Assembly (NCBI GenBank): GCA_025058005.1
Contig: JANXDN010000027.1
Location: 1-5,683, forward strand
Source of the DNA: Candidatus Aenigmatarchaeota archaeon
GTDB lineage: Archaea; Aenigmatarchaeota; Aenigmatarchaeia; CG10238-14
Direction: 5' to 3'
DNA: 5,683 nt
Shown here: piece by piece, positions 4,817 through 5,683 of the stretch
Layout of the letters: each line of letters opens with the position of its first letter
Position numbering within the stretch: the stretch's first letter is position 1
The notes under the pieces: generated by a model
Databases searched by the model: none
Told to the model about the DNA's origin: nothing
What the model saw: only the letters and a program-made list of their open reading frames with translations
Position numbers and translations under genes: made by a program

Positions 4817-4846
4817 AGATCATCCCTATATATTATATGCTCTTAG

Positions 4847-4857
4847 AAGTATTTAAA
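4847..4857 (-). promoter_or_regulatory. TATA promoter for the zinc-ribbon unit
   Basis: On the minus strand TTTAAATACTT is present here, the same 11-mer as at 2150-2160 on the plus strand. Its TTTAAA core is centred at about 4854.5, predicting a start near 4829 and a leader of about 13 nt with a Shine-Dalgarno-like motif. The interval 4817-4891 holds no gene. Confidence 0.6.
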
Positions 4858-4891
4858 CCTTATTGTATTTTTTTAAATTTTCTTAATTGCT

Positions 4892-5167
4892 TTAAAAACC
4901 TATTTTAGGCACCAAGATAACAATTATAGTAATCAAAAGCGTAAGTATGACTGGGGTAAAACAACAAACATAAGTACAAAGCAAAATCCATTTTAATTTT
5001 GGATAAAAGAAGTGAATCAAAAAAGTGAGAAAAAGAGGAATTAAAGGAAGAAAAAGCAAAACAATTTTTGTTTTTTCTTTCATGTTTTCCAACCCCAAAC
5101 ACAAAACAAACACAAAATCAACCAACATAAAATTACTAAGAGTAAACCAGTGTGGTACAAAACTCAT
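4892..5167 (-). CDS. small hydrophobic membrane protein, about three transmembrane segments
   Basis: 91 aa, mostly hydrophobic. Likely membrane segments are at about 8-26, 34-54 and 60-88, with charged breaks at NMKEKTK (28-34) and PKLK (56-59). Cys residues at 23, 64, 68 and 69 lie in or near the membrane. ATG 5167 overlaps the upstream stop (ATGA), and GGTG stands about 6 nt before it, so the longer start is preferred over an internal Met at 14. No family is recognised. As the last gene of a cluster of small membrane proteins it may be an envelope component or membrane-active protein. Confidence 0.75.
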   Translation of the reverse strand: MSFVPHWFTLSNFMLVDFVFVLCLGLENMKEKTKIVLLFLPLIPLFLTFLIHFFYPKLKWILLCTYVCCFTPVILTLLITIIVILVPKIGF

Positions 5168-5385
5168 TCAACACACCAACCTTTTATTTCACCTAAATAA
5201 ACTACAAGAAATAAAACTAATGCTATATAAAAAACAATAAGATAAAAGGCAATTATATTAGCTATACAAAAACAAGTTGGACTTTTAATATCATACGTCT
5301 CAGATACAATTTTTTGAATAGGCGCGTATGAAGCAGCTAAAGCGATTAATCCAAGTATGAATGCTCCCATTAAACTCAATTTCAT
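5164..5385 (-). CDS. small two-helix membrane protein, 73 aa
   Basis: Two hydrophobic segments at about 4-22 (LMGAFILGLIALAAS) and 39-64 (FCIANIIAFYLIVFYIALVL), separated by a short polar loop with CFC at 38-40, make a helical hairpin. The first segment could also be read as a signal peptide. ATG 5385 has the strongest Shine-Dalgarno in the window. The gene overlaps the next by ATGA. Size and double-helix plan resemble the major coat proteins of spindle-shaped archaeal viruses, but no sequence motif establishes this, so it is only a candidate. Confidence 0.8.
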   Translation of the reverse strand: MKLSLMGAFILGLIALAASYAPIQKIVSETYDIKSPTCFCIANIIAFYLIVFYIALVLFLVVYLGEIKGWCVE

Positions 5386-5388
5386 CTT

Positions 5389-5396
5389 ATCACCTC
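5389..5396 (-). promoter_or_regulatory. strong Shine-Dalgarno GAGGTGAT
   Basis: GAGGTGAT lies between the TGA of the upstream gene and ATG 5385, 3 nt before the start codon as counted from the last base of the motif. It matches the archaeal anti-Shine-Dalgarno consensus over 8 nt, the best match in the window. High translation of the two-helix membrane protein is a fair inference. Confidence 0.75.
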
Positions 5397-5397
5397 T

Positions 5398-5664
5398 TCA
5401 TTTTTTGCCTTTTTTCACCATCTCGAAGAGCTTCTCAATCTCTTCTCTGTTTAATAAAATACTATTAATCTCTTTTACCTTCCATCTCTTTCTCCTCCAC
5501 TTGTATTCAATCCAATAGTCATTAACTATCGCTACATCCCCTCTAAGGTCTACAGCTTTCACTCGCAACTCATCAAAGTGTCCTTCAACCTTAATTACTT
5601 TCTCTACTCTTTCTATCTCTCTCACCAAATCTCTCCAATCTTTAAAATACTCATATTTGCTCAT
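5398..5664 (-). CDS. unknown small basic protein, 88 aa
   Basis: The start ATG 5664 (MSKYEYFKDW) is preferred because GTGGTG stands 4 nt upstream. An in-frame ATG at 5676 would add the odd MWCT, and a TGA at 5680-5682 closes the frame, so the gene is complete. The protein has an N-terminal amphipathic helix (DLVREIERVEKVIKV), strand-like middle segments (VAIVNDYWIEYKW), a basic Trp-rich patch (YKWRRKRWKVK) and a Lys-rich C-terminal helix. The basic patch suggests nucleic-acid binding. No family is recognised. It precedes two small membrane-protein genes in the same direction, and its promoter lies outside the window or at the edge. Confidence 0.78.
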   Translation of the reverse strand: MSKYEYFKDWRDLVREIERVEKVIKVEGHFDELRVKAVDLRGDVAIVNDYWIEYKWRRKRWKVKEINSILLNREEIEKLFEMVKKGKK

Positions 5665-5683
5665 AGTACACCACATACATCAT

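Noticed and set aside
4817..4891. Small gene or RNA in the gap before the zinc-ribbon gene
   Set aside because: The interval is AT-rich promoter DNA. No frame with a start signal and no stable structure was seen.
4905..5240. Minus-strand frame 4905-5102 and plus-strand frame 5025-5240
   Set aside because: Both overlap the 91-aa membrane-protein gene, which has an ATGA junction and Shine-Dalgarno support. The alternatives have neither.

Overview
The window looks like part of an archaeal mobile element, most likely a virus or integrative plasmid of a thermophile. The DNA is strongly AT-rich and the proteins are rich in Lys, Glu and Ile. Promoters have archaeal TATA boxes (TTTAAA cores) about 24-26 nt upstream of start codons, which implies leaderless transcripts. 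Genes inside operons instead carry Shine-Dalgarno motifs (GAGGTGAT, GAAGGT, GGTG). I see no rRNA, tRNA, CRISPR array or cellular housekeeping gene. The host lineage cannot be read from this sequence.

Left part (1-2127, minus strand): a five-gene operon read leftward from a promoter near 2152. In order it encodes a basic-tailed 176-aa protein, a 68-aa single-pass membrane protein, a 153-aa single-pass membrane protein with a poly-Pro tail, a membrane protein with a HEISH zinc-protease motif and a Cys-rich, sequon-rich tail, and a Gln/Thr/Ser/Pro-rich protein that runs off the window. Genes are separated by 1-18 nt or overlap. This is probably a cell-surface or virion-envelope module.

Centre (2178-4334, plus strand): a helical 141-aa protein and a P-loop ATPase with a C-terminal helix-turn-helix overlap by ATGA and are read rightward from the same palindromic TATA box as the left operon. 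A large hairpin with a T-run ends this operon. After two small inverted repeats and a second copy of the same 16-bp promoter element comes a tyrosine recombinase reduced to its catalytic domain.

Right part (4331-5683, minus strand): a two-gene unit (zinc-ribbon protein, then a 100-aa unknown) converges on the recombinase, sharing a CTAG double stop. Upstream of it lies a second leftward cluster with a small basic protein and two small hydrophobic proteins, which continues beyond the window.

Together, an ASCE-type ATPase, an integrase and several small membrane proteins, with no recognisable replication gene in view, suggest the structural and integration part of a membrane-containing archaeal virus or a related plasmid. 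Most proteins have no family I can name. The points most worth a second look are the symmetric divergent promoter, the dual-frame gene junctions and the membrane metalloprotease.
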